Assembly: GCA_051846895.1 (NCBI GenBank)
Contig: JBPYCQ010000009.1
Span: forward strand, 62,001-126,000
Direction of reading: 5' to 3'
Length of the DNA: 64,000 nt
Origin: CALKAL01 sp051846895
GTDB lineage: Bacteria > Bacillota > Bacilli > Bacillales > Alkalibacillaceae
The notes beneath the pieces are model-generated. The model saw only the letters and a list, made by a program, of their open reading frames with translations, did no database searches and had not been told where the DNA came from. Position numbers and translations under genes: made by a program. Positions 1-8,795 of this stretch are shown here, piece by piece. Position 1 is the stretch's first letter. Each line of letters opens with the position of its first letter.

Positions 1-2
1 AA

Positions 3-926
3 AATCCAGAATATTGGGACGCAGATACTGTAAAGCTTGATGAAGTCCATTGGGCAATGGTTAACGATTCAAACACTGAATATCAAATGTATCAAACTGG
101 AGAATTAGATTCTTCAGGAATCCCTTCCGATCTATCAGAGCAATTATTAGACGGAGATGATGTTTTTTACGAGGATCAGGCAGGGGTTTATTTCTACAGA
201 TTTAATGTAACGATGGAGCCTTTCCAAAATAAGAAAATACGTAAAGCGTTTGCAATGGCAATTAATCAACAAGATGTTGTTGATTACATTACGAAGAACT
301 TAGAAAAACCAGCATATGGCTTCGTCTCTTACGGATTTACAGATGCTAATGGAAATGACTTCCGTGAGCATAATGGTGATCTAATTAAGTTCGATCCTGA
401 TATGGCTAAGCAGTTACTTGAAGAAGGTATGGAAGAAGAAGGTTACTCAGAGCTTCCACCTGTCACTATCTCATATAATACGAGTGATACTCATAAAGCT
501 ATTGCAGAATATATGCAACAGCAATATTTAGAAGTATTAGGTTTAGAAGTAGAGTTAAGTAATACGGAATGGAACGTCTTTTTACAAGATCAAAAGGATC
601 TAAATCTACAATTCTCTAGAAGTTCATTTTTAGCAGATTACGGTGACCCAGTTAACTTCTTAGAAAGCTTTATTACAGATTCATCTATGAACCGTATGGG
701 CTGGTCAAATGATCGTTATGATGAATTGATCACACTATCAAAAAATGAAGCTGATGACGAAAAACGGTATGAATATTTGTATGAAGCTGAGCAAATTTTA
801 TTTGAAGAAATGCCGTTATTCCCAATCCACTTCTATAACCAAATTTTACTGCAAAACCCTGACGTAACAGGCGTTGTCCGCCACCCTGTTGGTTATTTAG
901 AGCTAAAATGGGCTGATAAGAAATAA
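3..926 (+). CDS. Peptide ABC transporter substrate-binding protein, 3' part (DppE/OppA-like)
   Basis: This is the C-terminal part of an extracellular solute-binding family 5 protein; the frame is open to the left edge, so the gene begins outside the window. The first visible residues (NPEYWDADTVKLDEVHWAMV) match the typical OppA-type stretch before the second lobe, and about 307 residues are seen where whole proteins have about 530-560. Such lipoproteins capture oligopeptides outside the membrane for an ABC importer. The following ykfABCD genes match the dppE-ykfABCD order of B. subtilis, so its ligands are probably murein or other short peptides, and permease genes likely lie to the left. 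A terminator follows. The family is clear; the exact ligand is inferred. Confidence 0.88.
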   Translation, partial: NPEYWDADTVKLDEVHWAMVNDSNTEYQMYQTGELDSSGIPSDLSEQLLDGDDVFYEDQAGVYFYRFNVTMEPFQNKKIRKAFAMAINQQDVVDYITKNLEKPAYGFVSYGFTDANGNDFREHNGDLIKFDPDMAKQLLEEGMEEEGYSELPPVTISYNTSDTHKAIAEYMQQQYLEVLGLEVELSNTEWNVFLQDQKDLNLQFSRSSFLADYGDPVNFLESFITDSSMNRMGWSNDRYDELITLSKNEADDEKRYEYLYEAEQILFEEMPLFPIHFYNQILLQNPDVTGVVRHPVGYLELKWADKK

Positions 927-940
927 TGATAGTATAATAT

Positions 941-970
941 AAAAGGGGCACTTTCTCGCCCCTTTTATAT
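941..970 (+). terminator. Terminator after the binding-protein gene
   Basis: Inverted repeat aaaaggggc / gcccctttt with an 8-base loop, followed by tatat rather than a long T run. It lies between the binding protein and ykfA, so it may only reduce read-through into the ykf genes. Confidence 0.6.
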
Positions 971-1000
971 CTTATTTATATACATAAAGGAGACATTGAA

Positions 1001-1933
1001 ATGATTTTACCTAAACGTTTACAACCAGGAGATACAATCGGAGTAATCGCTCCAGCAAGCCCTCCTAACTTACAAAACTTAAAAAAAGCAATCCCTTTCT
1101 TTGAGAAAATGAATTTAAAGGTTAAGGTTGCACCCCATGTTGAACACGTACACGGGTACTTAGCTGGGAAAGATCACGAACGTTTAGAAGATTTACAAGC
1201 GATGTTTGAAGATGAAACAATTAAAGCAATCATCTGTGCAGGTGGTGGTTATGGTACGGGCCGTATTGCCCCTTATATTAACTATGAATTAATTCAAAAA
1301 AACCCAAAAATCTTTTGGGGATATAGTGATATTACATATTTACATACAGCCATTCGTCAGCAAACCGGTTTAGTGACGTTCCACGGACCAATGTTAGCTT
1401 CAGATATTGGAAAAGATGATTTTCATCCGATATCTAAATTAAGCTTTCAGCAACTTTTTGAACCAATCGAACTTACTTATAATGAAAATATTTCTCCGCT
1501 TCATGTATTATGTGAAGGGGAAGCTGAAGGCGAAATTGTTGGCGGCAATCTTTCTTTAATCGTTAATACACTTGGAAGTTCATATGAAATAGATACGAAA
1601 AATAAATTACTTTTTATTGAAGATATCGATGAACCACCTTATCGAATCGACTCCTTTTTATGCCAACTAAAAAATGCTGGTAAACTCGATGATGCTAAAG
1701 GAATTATTGTAGGTGATTTTAACAATGCTGTACCTAAAAAGGATCGACCTTCATCAACGTTAGATGAAGTCCTAGTAGATTATTTTGGAACAATAAATAA
1801 ACCTGTTATGAGTGGATTTAAAATTGGGCACTGTCAGCCTCATTTTGCTATACCTTTAGGAACAAAGGCATTATTATCTACAACAAATAAAACATTAACC
1901 ATTCAACCTGGTGTAACCAACGGAGGGAATTAG
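1001..1933 (+). CDS. ykfA: LD-carboxypeptidase, S66 family (YkfA/LdcA)
   Basis: A 310-residue cytoplasmic serine peptidase of family S66, which removes the terminal D-Ala from L,D-linked murein peptides. The nucleophile is Ser109 in FWGYSD, the acid lies in LFIEDIDEPPYRID (about residue 209), and the base is in KIGHCQPHF near residue 280. Length is normal for the family. ATG 1001 follows AAGGAG. The stop is two bases before ykfB, so the pair is probably translationally coupled in a murein-peptide recycling operon. The family is certain; substrate preference is inferred from context. Confidence 0.93.
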   Translation: MILPKRLQPGDTIGVIAPASPPNLQNLKKAIPFFEKMNLKVKVAPHVEHVHGYLAGKDHERLEDLQAMFEDETIKAIICAGGGYGTGRIAPYINYELIQKNPKIFWGYSDITYLHTAIRQQTGLVTFHGPMLASDIGKDDFHPISKLSFQQLFEPIELTYNENISPLHVLCEGEAEGEIVGGNLSLIVNTLGSSYEIDTKNKLLFIEDIDEPPYRIDSFLCQLKNAGKLDDAKGIIVGDFNNAVPKKDRPSSTLDEVLVDYFGTINKPVMSGFKIGHCQPHFAIPLGTKALLSTTNKTLTIQPGVTNGGN

Positions 1934-1935
1934 TC

Positions 1936-3021
1936 ATGAATATACAATCAATAGAAACATTTAATGCATCGGTCCCTTTAACTAAACCATTTAAAACTGC
2001 TTTAAGAACCGTCACGAATGCTGAGACCGTTTATGTTAAAGTCACATTAGAAAACGGGTTAACGGGATTTGGAGAAGCACCACCGACACACGTCATAACC
2101 GGTGATTCTTTACAAAGTATTTCCTATACGATTAATCACATTTTTAAACCTTTATTATTAAATCAACCAATTGTGCATCTCGAACGTTTAATGGACAAAG
2201 TACATCAATCAATTGTGCGCAATTCAAGTGCAAAAGCAGCAATTGATATGGCTTTATATGATTGTTTTTCACAACTTGCCAATCTACCACTCTATCAACT
2301 ATTAGGTGGTTATGAAGATACGATTGAAACGGACTATACCGTCAGTGTGAATGACCCTTTAGAAATGGCACAAGATGCTGAACAATATATTGAAAATGGT
2401 TTTGACGTTTTAAAAATTAAAGTCGGAAAGGATAAAATAGACAAAGATATCGAACGAATAAAAGCAATTAGGGATAGAGTTGGCTTGAAACCAACCATAA
2501 GATTAGATGCAAACCAAGGTTGGTCAGCAAAAGACGCTATTTATGCCATCAATAAAATGGAACAATTAAATTTAAATATAGAACTTGTTGAACAGCCTGT
2601 TAAAGCCCACGATTTAGAAGGTTTAAAACAAGTGACAGACCATACAAATACACTCATTATGGCTGATGAGTCAGTTTTTTCAGTGCATGATGCACGAAAA
2701 GTATTAGAAATGAGAGCAGCTGATTTAATTAATATTAAATTAATGAAATCAGGTGGTATTCACGAAGCGATGAAAATTAATAAACTAGCAGAAACTTACG
2801 GAGTTAAATGTATGGTTGGTAGTATGATTGAAACAAAACTAGGAATTACAGCAGCGGCACATTTTGCTGCTAGTCAAGTGAACATTACCCGTTTTGACTT
2901 TGATGCGCCACTTATGCTTAGTTATGATCCAGTTCATGGTGGAGTTATATATGACAAAAATAAAATGAGCTTTTCAAATAGACCTGGATTAGGTGTACAA
3001 TCAATAGAATTACAGAAATAG
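1936..3021 (+). CDS. ykfB: L-Ala-D/L-Glu dipeptide epimerase (YkfB)
   Basis: A 361-residue enolase-superfamily enzyme that epimerises L-Ala-D-Glu to L-Ala-L-Glu, making murein dipeptides usable by ordinary peptidases. The full catalytic set is visible: K160 and K162 (LKIKVG), metal ligands D191 (RLDANQGW), E219 (ELVEQP) and D244 (MADES), and K268 (NIKLMKSGG). The spacing agrees with my recollection of B. subtilis YkfB. The N-terminal capping domain is complete. It sits between ykfA and ykfC, which supplies the pathway context. The assignment is strong. Confidence 0.95.
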   Translation: MNIQSIETFNASVPLTKPFKTALRTVTNAETVYVKVTLENGLTGFGEAPPTHVITGDSLQSISYTINHIFKPLLLNQPIVHLERLMDKVHQSIVRNSSAKAAIDMALYDCFSQLANLPLYQLLGGYEDTIETDYTVSVNDPLEMAQDAEQYIENGFDVLKIKVGKDKIDKDIERIKAIRDRVGLKPTIRLDANQGWSAKDAIYAINKMEQLNLNIELVEQPVKAHDLEGLKQVTDHTNTLIMADESVFSVHDARKVLEMRAADLINIKLMKSGGIHEAMKINKLAETYGVKCMVGSMIETKLGITAAAHFAASQVNITRFDFDAPLMLSYDPVHGGVIYDKNKMSFSNRPGLGVQSIELQK

Positions 3022-3044
3022 AATTAAAGGAAAGGGAGACGACA

Positions 3045-3956
3045 ATGACTAACACAACAAAATGGGTGACAGATGTACCAGTTGCAACGATTTGGACAAA
3101 TAAAGAATCACCTAGAGAGATTGACCAAACAGGAATTGAAAATCCTCTTAATTTAAACAAATGGTATAGTGATTTAACTTTTGATATTCGTAAACAACTA
3201 TGCGATGACAAACTCGTTCAATCACAGCTTTTATATGGTGAAGAAGTTTTAATTGATGAAATTGATGGCGACTGGGCGAAAATTATTGCAATTAAGCAAC
3301 CTTCCAAAAAAGACGAACGAGGTTATCCTGGATGGGTTCCATTGAAGCAATTAAAAGAAGTTCAAACCTCTGATTGGGACCGTGACAAAATCGCTTTAGT
3401 CATATCAGACAAAACGCTACTATTAAACGAACAAAAAGAACCAACATTTGAGATTAGCTATTTAACGTACTTACCTGTCATTCAAGAGGAACAAGATTTT
3501 ATTAAAGTGAAAACACCGAACGGGGAAGGTTATTTAAGTCAACAAGATGTCAATATTCATCCATCAATAGAAGACGTTCCGAAAAGAAATGGTCAAACAA
3601 TCGTACAACTCGCTGAACGTTTTTTAGAACTACCATACTTCTGGGGCGGAATGAGTGCCTTTGGTTATGATTGCTCAGGATATGCTTACAATTTATACAA
3701 AGCAATAGGCTATAAAATACCAAGAGATGCTTCCGATCAAGCAAATGCAGGACAAGAGGTAAGTTATGATCAACTTCAGCCTGGAGACCTGTTGTTTTTT
3801 AATAATGAAAATGGATATGTCCATCACGTCGGCATCTACCATAGCGATGGAAAAATGATTCATTCCGCACTTACTAAAAAGGGAATTGAAATCACACCAC
3901 TCAAAGGAACGAGATACGAAAAAGAATTTTGTGGGGCACGAAGATATATTGTATAA
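3045..3956 (+). CDS. ykfC: gamma-D-Glu-L-diamino acid endopeptidase, NlpC/P60 (YkfC)
   Basis: A 303-residue protein with N-terminal SH3b-type domains (about residues 1-165) and a C-terminal NlpC/P60 domain. The catalytic cysteine is in the motif YDCSGYAYN and the histidine in YVHHVGIY. Family members such as YkfC cut the D-Glu-diamino acid bond of murein peptides with a free N-terminal L-Ala. There is no signal peptide, which fits an intracellular recycling role. It lies 24 bp after ykfB with the good RBS AAAGGGAG. Confidence 0.93.
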   Translation: MTNTTKWVTDVPVATIWTNKESPREIDQTGIENPLNLNKWYSDLTFDIRKQLCDDKLVQSQLLYGEEVLIDEIDGDWAKIIAIKQPSKKDERGYPGWVPLKQLKEVQTSDWDRDKIALVISDKTLLLNEQKEPTFEISYLTYLPVIQEEQDFIKVKTPNGEGYLSQQDVNIHPSIEDVPKRNGQTIVQLAERFLELPYFWGGMSAFGYDCSGYAYNLYKAIGYKIPRDASDQANAGQEVSYDQLQPGDLLFFNNENGYVHHVGIYHSDGKMIHSALTKKGIEITPLKGTRYEKEFCGARRYIV

Positions 3957-3970
3957 GTGGAGGAATTAAT

Positions 3971-4981
3971 ATGGAAAATGAAGCCATTTTACAAGTGAAA
4001 AATTTAAAAAAATACTTCGATGTTGGAAGAGGAAAAAAATTAAAAGCAGTTGATGATATATCATTTGAAGTTTACAAAGGTGAAACATTCGGTATTGTTG
4101 GTGAATCCGGGTGTGGGAAATCAACTGCTGGTAGAACAATCATGACCCTTTATAATAAAACATCAGGAGAAGTACGTTATGAAGGAATAGATGTACATGC
4201 TATTCCTGAGAAAGAACGGTATAAATATTTTCGTAAAATGCAAATGATTTTCCAAGACCCATATGCATCATTAAACCCACGTTCAACTGTAAAAGAAATT
4301 ATAGCCGAACCAATGGAGGTCCACGGTCTTTATAAAAATAGTAAAGAACGATTGGAAAAAATTTATGAGCTGCTGGAAGAAGTAGGACTTAGTCGCGACC
4401 ACGCCAACCGTTATCCTCATGAATTTAGTGGTGGACAACGTCAAAGGATAGGAATTGCGCGTGCCTTAGCTTTAGATCCTGATTTTATCATTTGTGATGA
4501 GCCTATCTCAGCACTTGATGTATCTGTTCAGGCCCAAATCATTAATTTGCTAGAACGTTTACAAGAAGAAAAAGGGCTAACTTATTTATTTATCGCACAC
4601 GATTTATCAATGGTGAGACATATTTCTGATCGAATTGCAGTGATGTATTTAGGACATATCGTTGAATTAACAGACAGCGAAAGATTATATGAAGAACCTC
4701 TTCATCCATATACTAATGCGCTATTATCGGCTGTACCTATACCTGATCCTGACCTTGAAGAGAACCGGACACGAATTATTTTAGAAGGTGATTTACCAAG
4801 CCCAATCGAACCACCATCAGGCTGTGTATTTAGAACAAGATGTCCAGTTGCACAAGAAATTTGTGCACAAGTAGAGCCGACATTTCAAGAAGTAGAAAAA
4901 GGCCGTTATGTCGCATGTCATTTATATGACCGTGAAATTTTCGAGATGAATCCAGAAGATATGAAAAAGGTACACCAATAA
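3971..4981 (+). CDS. ykfD: Oligopeptide ABC transporter ATP-binding protein (YkfD/OppF type)
   Basis: A 336-residue ATPase that powers peptide import. It has Walker A GESGCGKST (44-52), Q-loop FQDPYASLNPR, signature FSGGQRQR (about 152-159), Walker B IICDEP and the C-terminal oligopeptide-ABC extension with CVFRTRCP. An upstream in-frame ATG exists at 3929 inside ykfC, but ATG 3971 has GTGGAGG 6-8 bases ahead and starts at the conserved N-terminus. It is the last gene before a strong terminator. Partner permeases and the D-type ATPase are presumably left of the window. Confidence 0.92.
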   Translation: MENEAILQVKNLKKYFDVGRGKKLKAVDDISFEVYKGETFGIVGESGCGKSTAGRTIMTLYNKTSGEVRYEGIDVHAIPEKERYKYFRKMQMIFQDPYASLNPRSTVKEIIAEPMEVHGLYKNSKERLEKIYELLEEVGLSRDHANRYPHEFSGGQRQRIGIARALALDPDFIICDEPISALDVSVQAQIINLLERLQEEKGLTYLFIAHDLSMVRHISDRIAVMYLGHIVELTDSERLYEEPLHPYTNALLSAVPIPDPDLEENRTRIILEGDLPSPIEPPSGCVFRTRCPVAQEICAQVEPTFQEVEKGRYVACHLYDREIFEMNPEDMKKVHQ

Positions 4982-4985
4982 TCTG

Positions 4986-5020
4986 AAAAAACTCACCTCT
5001 ATTTTTTGGTGAGTTTTTTT
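4986..5020. terminator. Bidirectional terminator between ykfD and the TSUP gene
   Basis: A 12-bp perfect inverted repeat (aaaaaactcacc / ggtgagtttttt) with A and T tracts on both sides. It can end the rightward ykf transcript and the leftward sulfur operon. Confidence 0.85.
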
Positions 5021-5022
5021 GA

Positions 5023-5805
5023 TTAGATTAAACTAATCCATATATTAATAGCAGAAGCTAATATTAGAACGGACAATATCCAGTGCAAAACTTTAGTATT
5101 TACTTTTTTCCCAACTTGAACACCCATAGGAGCCGCAATTAGACTAGCAATAATCATAATAATTGCAGGAACATATAACACTTGACCTGTAGCAATTTTT
5201 CCAATACTAGAACCTATTGAAGAGATAAACGTAATTGCTAAAGAAGAAGCAATTGCCATTCGTGTTGGGATTTTTAAAACTAATAGCATTATAGGCATTA
5301 AAATAAATGAACCAGCAGCCCCAACAATCCCTGCTCCTATTCCAACTATAAATGAAAGACTTGAAGCTATTGGTTTGTTAAAAGTGACTTGATCAAGTGG
5401 TTGATCATCTAATTCTTTTTTAGGTACAAACATCATTATAACTGCTATAGTTGCTAAAATAGCATAGACAAAATTAACACTATTACCTGATAAAAATCTT
5501 GAGCCATATCCACCAATCAAGCTTCCTAATAATATACTAATACCCATATAAATGATTAAACTTTTATTTAAATAATTCCCTTTACGATATGCCCAAACCC
5601 CACCAATAGTTGCAAATAATACTTGTACTGCACTAATACCTGAAACTTCATGCGCAGAGAATGCCATTAATCCAAAAAGTGGCGGTATATACAATAGCAT
5701 CGGATATTTAACAATTGAACCACCAATTCCAACCATTCCAGATATAAATGATCCAGCAAAACCTATTAAAAAGATTATAATAATAAATAATAAAGAGTAC
5801 TCCAT
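5023..5805 (-). CDS. yrkJ: TSUP/TauE-SafE family membrane exporter (YrkJ-like)
   Basis: A 260-residue integral membrane protein with about eight hydrophobic segments and glycine-rich motifs (GFAGSFISGMVGIGG near the start, GIGAGIVGAAGS mid-protein) typical of the sulfite/sulfur-compound exporter TSUP family. It is the last gene of a leftward operon of sulfane-sulfur enzymes, so it probably exports sulfite, thiosulfate or a related anion. ATG 5805 has AGGAG upstream. The same gene set (yrkE, F, H, I, J) occurs in B. subtilis. The substrate is not visible in the sequence. Confidence 0.85.
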   Translation of the reverse strand: MEYSLLFIIIIFLIGFAGSFISGMVGIGGSIVKYPMLLYIPPLFGLMAFSAHEVSGISAVQVLFATIGGVWAYRKGNYLNKSLIIYMGISILLGSLIGGYGSRFLSGNSVNFVYAILATIAVIMMFVPKKELDDQPLDQVTFNKPIASSLSFIVGIGAGIVGAAGSFILMPIMLLVLKIPTRMAIASSLAITFISSIGSSIGKIATGQVLYVPAIIMIIASLIAAPMGVQVGKKVNTKVLHWILSVLILASAINIWISLI

Positions 5806-5862
5806 AAAAGTGACATCTCCTGACTTGATAAAAATTATAATAGGGGGAATTACCCCCCTAAA

Positions 5863-6993
5863 TTATCTGACGGCACAACGGTTAGGTCCAATTTCCATTT
5901 CACGTTGTTCCTCTATTGTTGGTGCTAGTTTACCCATGTTCGTTTTACGAATCTCCATATATGAGTTAGGTTGAGGTGGTAAATTTTCTGTAACTAATTT
6001 CTGAAACTCCTCAGAATCTTCAATATTTAACCCGTGATTATCCTCATACAAATCACCTAATTTTTTCGCTACAGAACCATCACCGTTTAATTCATTAATT
6101 GTCATAAAATGAGCTGGTAGTACGATTAATGAATTAGATAACTCTTTATAACGTTTATATAAAGTTTCTCGTAAATCTTCTACCCATTCTTTAGCAACAC
6201 CAGCTAAATCTGGACGACCTATTGAATCAACGAACAAAATATCGCCAGTTAATAGGAATTGATTATCGATAATAAACGACGTTGAACCTATCGTGTGTCC
6301 AGGTGAATATAACGCCTGCACATCTATAGTAGATTTTCCTATTTGAATATTGTCTCCGTCATTTAATGGTTCATAATCAAAAACAACCTCTTCAGCATCT
6401 TTAGGCGGAAGCCAATACGTTGCACCAACTTCAGCTGCAATATGACGTCCACCAGATATATGGTCTGCATGTAAATGTGTATCAAAAACGTGTTTAATCG
6501 TTACATTTTTATTGTTGGCAAAATCGATAAACACGTCTTTCATACGAACTGCGTCAAATATAGCTGCTTCTCCATCTGATATAGCCATATAAGATAGACA
6601 CCCTTTACCAAGACGAACAAATTGATAAAGCTCGCCACCGTCCTTAAGATCAGCAACTTTGACAGGCTCCAAATATTCACTCCAAGCTTTCATTCCGCCT
6701 TCTAAATAGTAAATGATTTCAAAGCCTGCTTCGACTAATTGCTCACCAACAAATTGTGATGAACCTTCTTTCGCACATACAACTAAAATTTGTTCATCTT
6801 TTGGCAATTGATCTTTAATAGATTCAACTCCATCTATTAAATCAAAATATGGTTTGTTTAAATAGTTAAAATGTTCACCTTCAATTTTCCAATCATTAAA
6901 AGCATCTTCATTACGTACATCTAAAATAAATAAAGAATCTTTGTTTATAACTTTACGAGCTACTTCTTGAGCAGTTATCTTCATTAAACCCAT
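5863..6993 (-). CDS. yrkH: Rhodanese-metallo-beta-lactamase fusion, persulfide dioxygenase type (YrkH-like)
   Basis: A 376-residue protein with an N-terminal rhodanese domain (1-110, active Cys73 in VVCAKEGS) and an MBL domain with metal motif THLHADH (172-178), His233, and TGDILFVDSIGRPDL (249-263). The last motif resembles ETHE1-type persulfide dioxygenases, which oxidise glutathione or low-molecular-weight persulfide to sulfite. Sulfite could then be exported by the downstream TSUP protein. The domain order is rhodanese first, unlike my recollection of staphylococcal CstB (MBL first). ATG 6993 has a G6 run nine bases upstream. Confidence 0.87.
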   Translation of the reverse strand: MGLMKITAQEVARKVINKDSLFILDVRNEDAFNDWKIEGEHFNYLNKPYFDLIDGVESIKDQLPKDEQILVVCAKEGSSQFVGEQLVEAGFEIIYYLEGGMKAWSEYLEPVKVADLKDGGELYQFVRLGKGCLSYMAISDGEAAIFDAVRMKDVFIDFANNKNVTIKHVFDTHLHADHISGGRHIAAEVGATYWLPPKDAEEVVFDYEPLNDGDNIQIGKSTIDVQALYSPGHTIGSTSFIIDNQFLLTGDILFVDSIGRPDLAGVAKEWVEDLRETLYKRYKELSNSLIVLPAHFMTINELNGDGSVAKKLGDLYEDNHGLNIEDSEEFQKLVTENLPPQPNSYMEIRKTNMGKLAPTIEEQREMEIGPNRCAVR

Positions 6994-7033
6994 TATTAAT
7001 TACCCCCCATGGTATAATTTAAATGAAAAAAAA

Positions 7034-7606
7034 TTACTGTTTATTATTTAGTGCACCATCCCATCCGCTCATCCCTGGAACAACATTATACACATGATTA
7101 AAGCCTTTATCTTTTAGTAGTTGAGCAGCTAAGTCACTACGATTACCTGTTCGGCAAATAATATATATTTCTTCATCTTTATTTAATTCATCTAAGCGAT
7201 TCTCTAAGTCACCGAAAGGAATTGAAACTGCTCCAGGTATGTGGCTAAACACAAATTCCGCTTCTTCCCGCACATCAATTAACTTAATTGACCCATCAGT
7301 CAATTTCGCCTTTAATTCATCATTTCCAATTCGGTTTTCATATTTTACTTCTTCACTTTTTTCAGCAACTGACGATTTACGGATATAATGTTTTAATACA
7401 CCATCCTCTTCAATAGTCCCTATATACTGATGCCCACTTCTTTCAGACCATGCTTTTATATCAGCTTTTGATCCTTGATCTGTCGCTTCAACTAGAAGAA
7501 CCTTTCCTGGCTCAATCTTTTCTATTTCTTTTCTAGTCTTTACAATTGGCATCGGACAAGCTAATCCTTTAGCATCTAAACTATAATCACTTTTAATAGT
7601 TGTCAT
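7034..7606 (-). CDS. yrkF: TusA-rhodanese fusion sulfurtransferase (YrkF-like)
   Basis: A 190-residue two-domain sulfur carrier: an N-terminal TusA domain (1-75, Cys17 in KGLACPMP) followed by a rhodanese domain (about 95-190, active Cys151 in YIICRTGNRS). Both cysteines can carry a persulfide, so it can relay sulfane sulfur between thiols and the dioxygenase encoded next. It is co-directional with its neighbours at short spacing. The TusA half resembles the free TusA at 8484-8711, suggesting an old duplication. Confidence 0.88.
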   Translation of the reverse strand: MTTIKSDYSLDAKGLACPMPIVKTRKEIEKIEPGKVLLVEATDQGSKADIKAWSERSGHQYIGTIEEDGVLKHYIRKSSVAEKSEEVKYENRIGNDELKAKLTDGSIKLIDVREEAEFVFSHIPGAVSIPFGDLENRLDELNKDEEIYIICRTGNRSDLAAQLLKDKGFNHVYNVVPGMSGWDGALNNKQ

Positions 7607-7617
7607 TAATAAACCTC

Positions 7618-7917
7618 CTATTTTTCAATTGGGCCTTCCCAATCAAGCATACCACCTAACAAATTTTTAGCTTGATAACCTAAACTATCTAGATATATAG
7701 TTGCTTGACCACTTCTTCCTCCAGAGCGGCAAACCATAATATATTCTTTAGTCTTGTCGAGTTCGTTAACACGAAACTCCAATAAACCTAATGGAATGTG
7801 TATAGCTCCAGGAATTTTACCTGCTTGAACTTCTTCAACTTCACGAACATCGATTAAATTTAATTGTTCACCTTTTAATAACTTCTCTTCAACTGTTTTA
7901 ACATCTATTGTTTGCAT
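7618..7917 (-). CDS. Single-domain rhodanese sulfurtransferase
   Basis: A 99-residue rhodanese with the active-site loop MVCRSGGRSG (Cys63) and the usual LIDVREVEEV start of the fold. It moves sulfane sulfur between thiols in the cytoplasm. It starts 16 bp downstream of the DsrE2 gene and ends 11 bp before yrkF, inside the CstR-controlled operon. Length matches stand-alone rhodaneses. The physiological acceptor is unknown. Confidence 0.88.
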   Translation of the reverse strand: MQTIDVKTVEEKLLKGEQLNLIDVREVEEVQAGKIPGAIHIPLGLLEFRVNELDKTKEYIMVCRSGGRSGQATIYLDSLGYQAKNLLGGMLDWEGPIEK

Positions 7918-7933
7918 TCAACTACCCCCAATA

Positions 7934-8413
7934 TTATATAAATAGATTGATGGAGCCTTGTTCACCTTCAGCTATATATGCCGCAACTCCGCCGTATTCA
8001 ATCCCATCTAATAGTTCTTCCTGTTTTAATCCAAGAAGGTCCATCGTCATTGTACAAGCAAGTAATGTAATGTCTTGTTCTATTGCCAAATCAATTAAAG
8101 CTGGTAATGACATCGCATTATGCTTTTTCATAACACCTTTAATCATTTTTGGACCCATGCCTAAAAATTGCATTTTTGATAAAGGCATGTTGTCTGCCCC
8201 TCTAGGCATCATTTTTCCAAACAGTTTCTCCATAAACGTTTTATTTGGTCGTACTTTCTCATCTTTTCTAAGAGCGTTTAATCCCCAAAACGTATGAAAA
8301 ACAGTTACGTCATGATCATATGCCGCTGCACCATTAGCAATAATATACGCCGCCATAACTTTATCATAATCTCCACTAAAGAGAATAATGTTCGTCTTCT
8401 TTCTTTCAGACAT
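7934..8413 (-). CDS. yrkE: DsrE/DsrF-like (DsrE2) sulfur-relay protein (YrkE-like)
   Basis: A 159-residue DsrE2-family protein. It begins with the typical strand TNIILFSGDYDKVMAA and carries one conserved cysteine, Cys120, in LLACTMTMDLLG. Members bind persulfide and trade it with TusA partners, and a TusA gene lies directly upstream in the operon. The start is ATG 8413 with GGGAGG upstream. Whether it is soluble or membrane associated is not evident; no clear transmembrane segment is seen. Confidence 0.85.
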   Translation of the reverse strand: MSERKKTNIILFSGDYDKVMAAYIIANGAAAYDHDVTVFHTFWGLNALRKDEKVRPNKTFMEKLFGKMMPRGADNMPLSKMQFLGMGPKMIKGVMKKHNAMSLPALIDLAIEQDITLLACTMTMDLLGLKQEELLDGIEYGGVAAYIAEGEQGSINLFI

Positions 8414-8438
8414 TTAATAACCTCCCAATTAATTTACA

Positions 8439-8478
8439 AAACAGAATATACATATACCCATGTGTGTATATTCTGTTT
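8439..8478 (-). other. Intercistronic hairpin between tusA and yrkE
   Basis: A perfect 14-bp inverted repeat (aaacagaatataca / tgtatattctgttt) with a 12-base loop fills the gap between the TusA and DsrE2 genes. It has no T tract in the operon direction, so it looks more like an mRNA processing or stability element, or a dyad binding site, than a terminator. Confidence 0.6.
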
Positions 8479-8483
8479 AAAAA

Positions 8484-8711
8484 TTACCCTTTTTTAATAT
8501 AAAATGTATAGACATCGCCGTCTTCTTTAATTTCTACTAACTCATGGTCACTAGACTTAGTCCAAGCTGTTATATCACTTTTTGAACCTGGATCTGTTGT
8601 CAAGATCTCTAGTATTTGTCCACTATCTAATTGATCGATTGCCTTTTTTGTTCTAACAATCGGCATTGGACAAGCCAATCCTTTTGCATCCAAAGTAAAA
8701 TCTACTTTCAT
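8484..8711 (-). CDS. yrkI: TusA-family sulfur carrier protein (YrkI-like)
   Basis: A 75-residue TusA protein with the sulfur-carrying Cys14 in KGLACPMPIVR. It is the first gene of the leftward sulfur operon, following an optimal promoter and a CstR-type operator. An AAAGGAGG RBS lies about 8 bases before the ATG. It probably ferries persulfide among the DsrE2, rhodanese and TusA-rhodanese proteins encoded downstream. Confidence 0.9.
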   Translation of the reverse strand: MKVDFTLDAKGLACPMPIVRTKKAIDQLDSGQILEILTTDPGSKSDITAWTKSSDHELVEIKEDGDVYTFYIKKG

Positions 8712-8731
8712 TTATTTTTCCTCCTTTTTTT

Positions 8732-8774
8732 ATACCCTATGGGGTATTTTATGACATAAAACAAAACATGTCAA
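8732..8774 (-). promoter_or_regulatory. Sigma-A promoter and CstR/CsoR-type operator of the sulfur operon
   Basis: Read on the minus strand: -35 TTGACA (8774-8769), 17-base spacer, -10 TAAAAT (8751-8746), then the palindrome ataccccatagggtat (8747-8732) overlapping the end of the -10. The G/C tract inside an AT-flanked dyad is the CsoR/CstR operator style. The near-identical dyad before the repressor gene supports this. Confidence 0.85.
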
Positions 8775-8795
8775 CAGATTTTTATAAAAAGTTAT

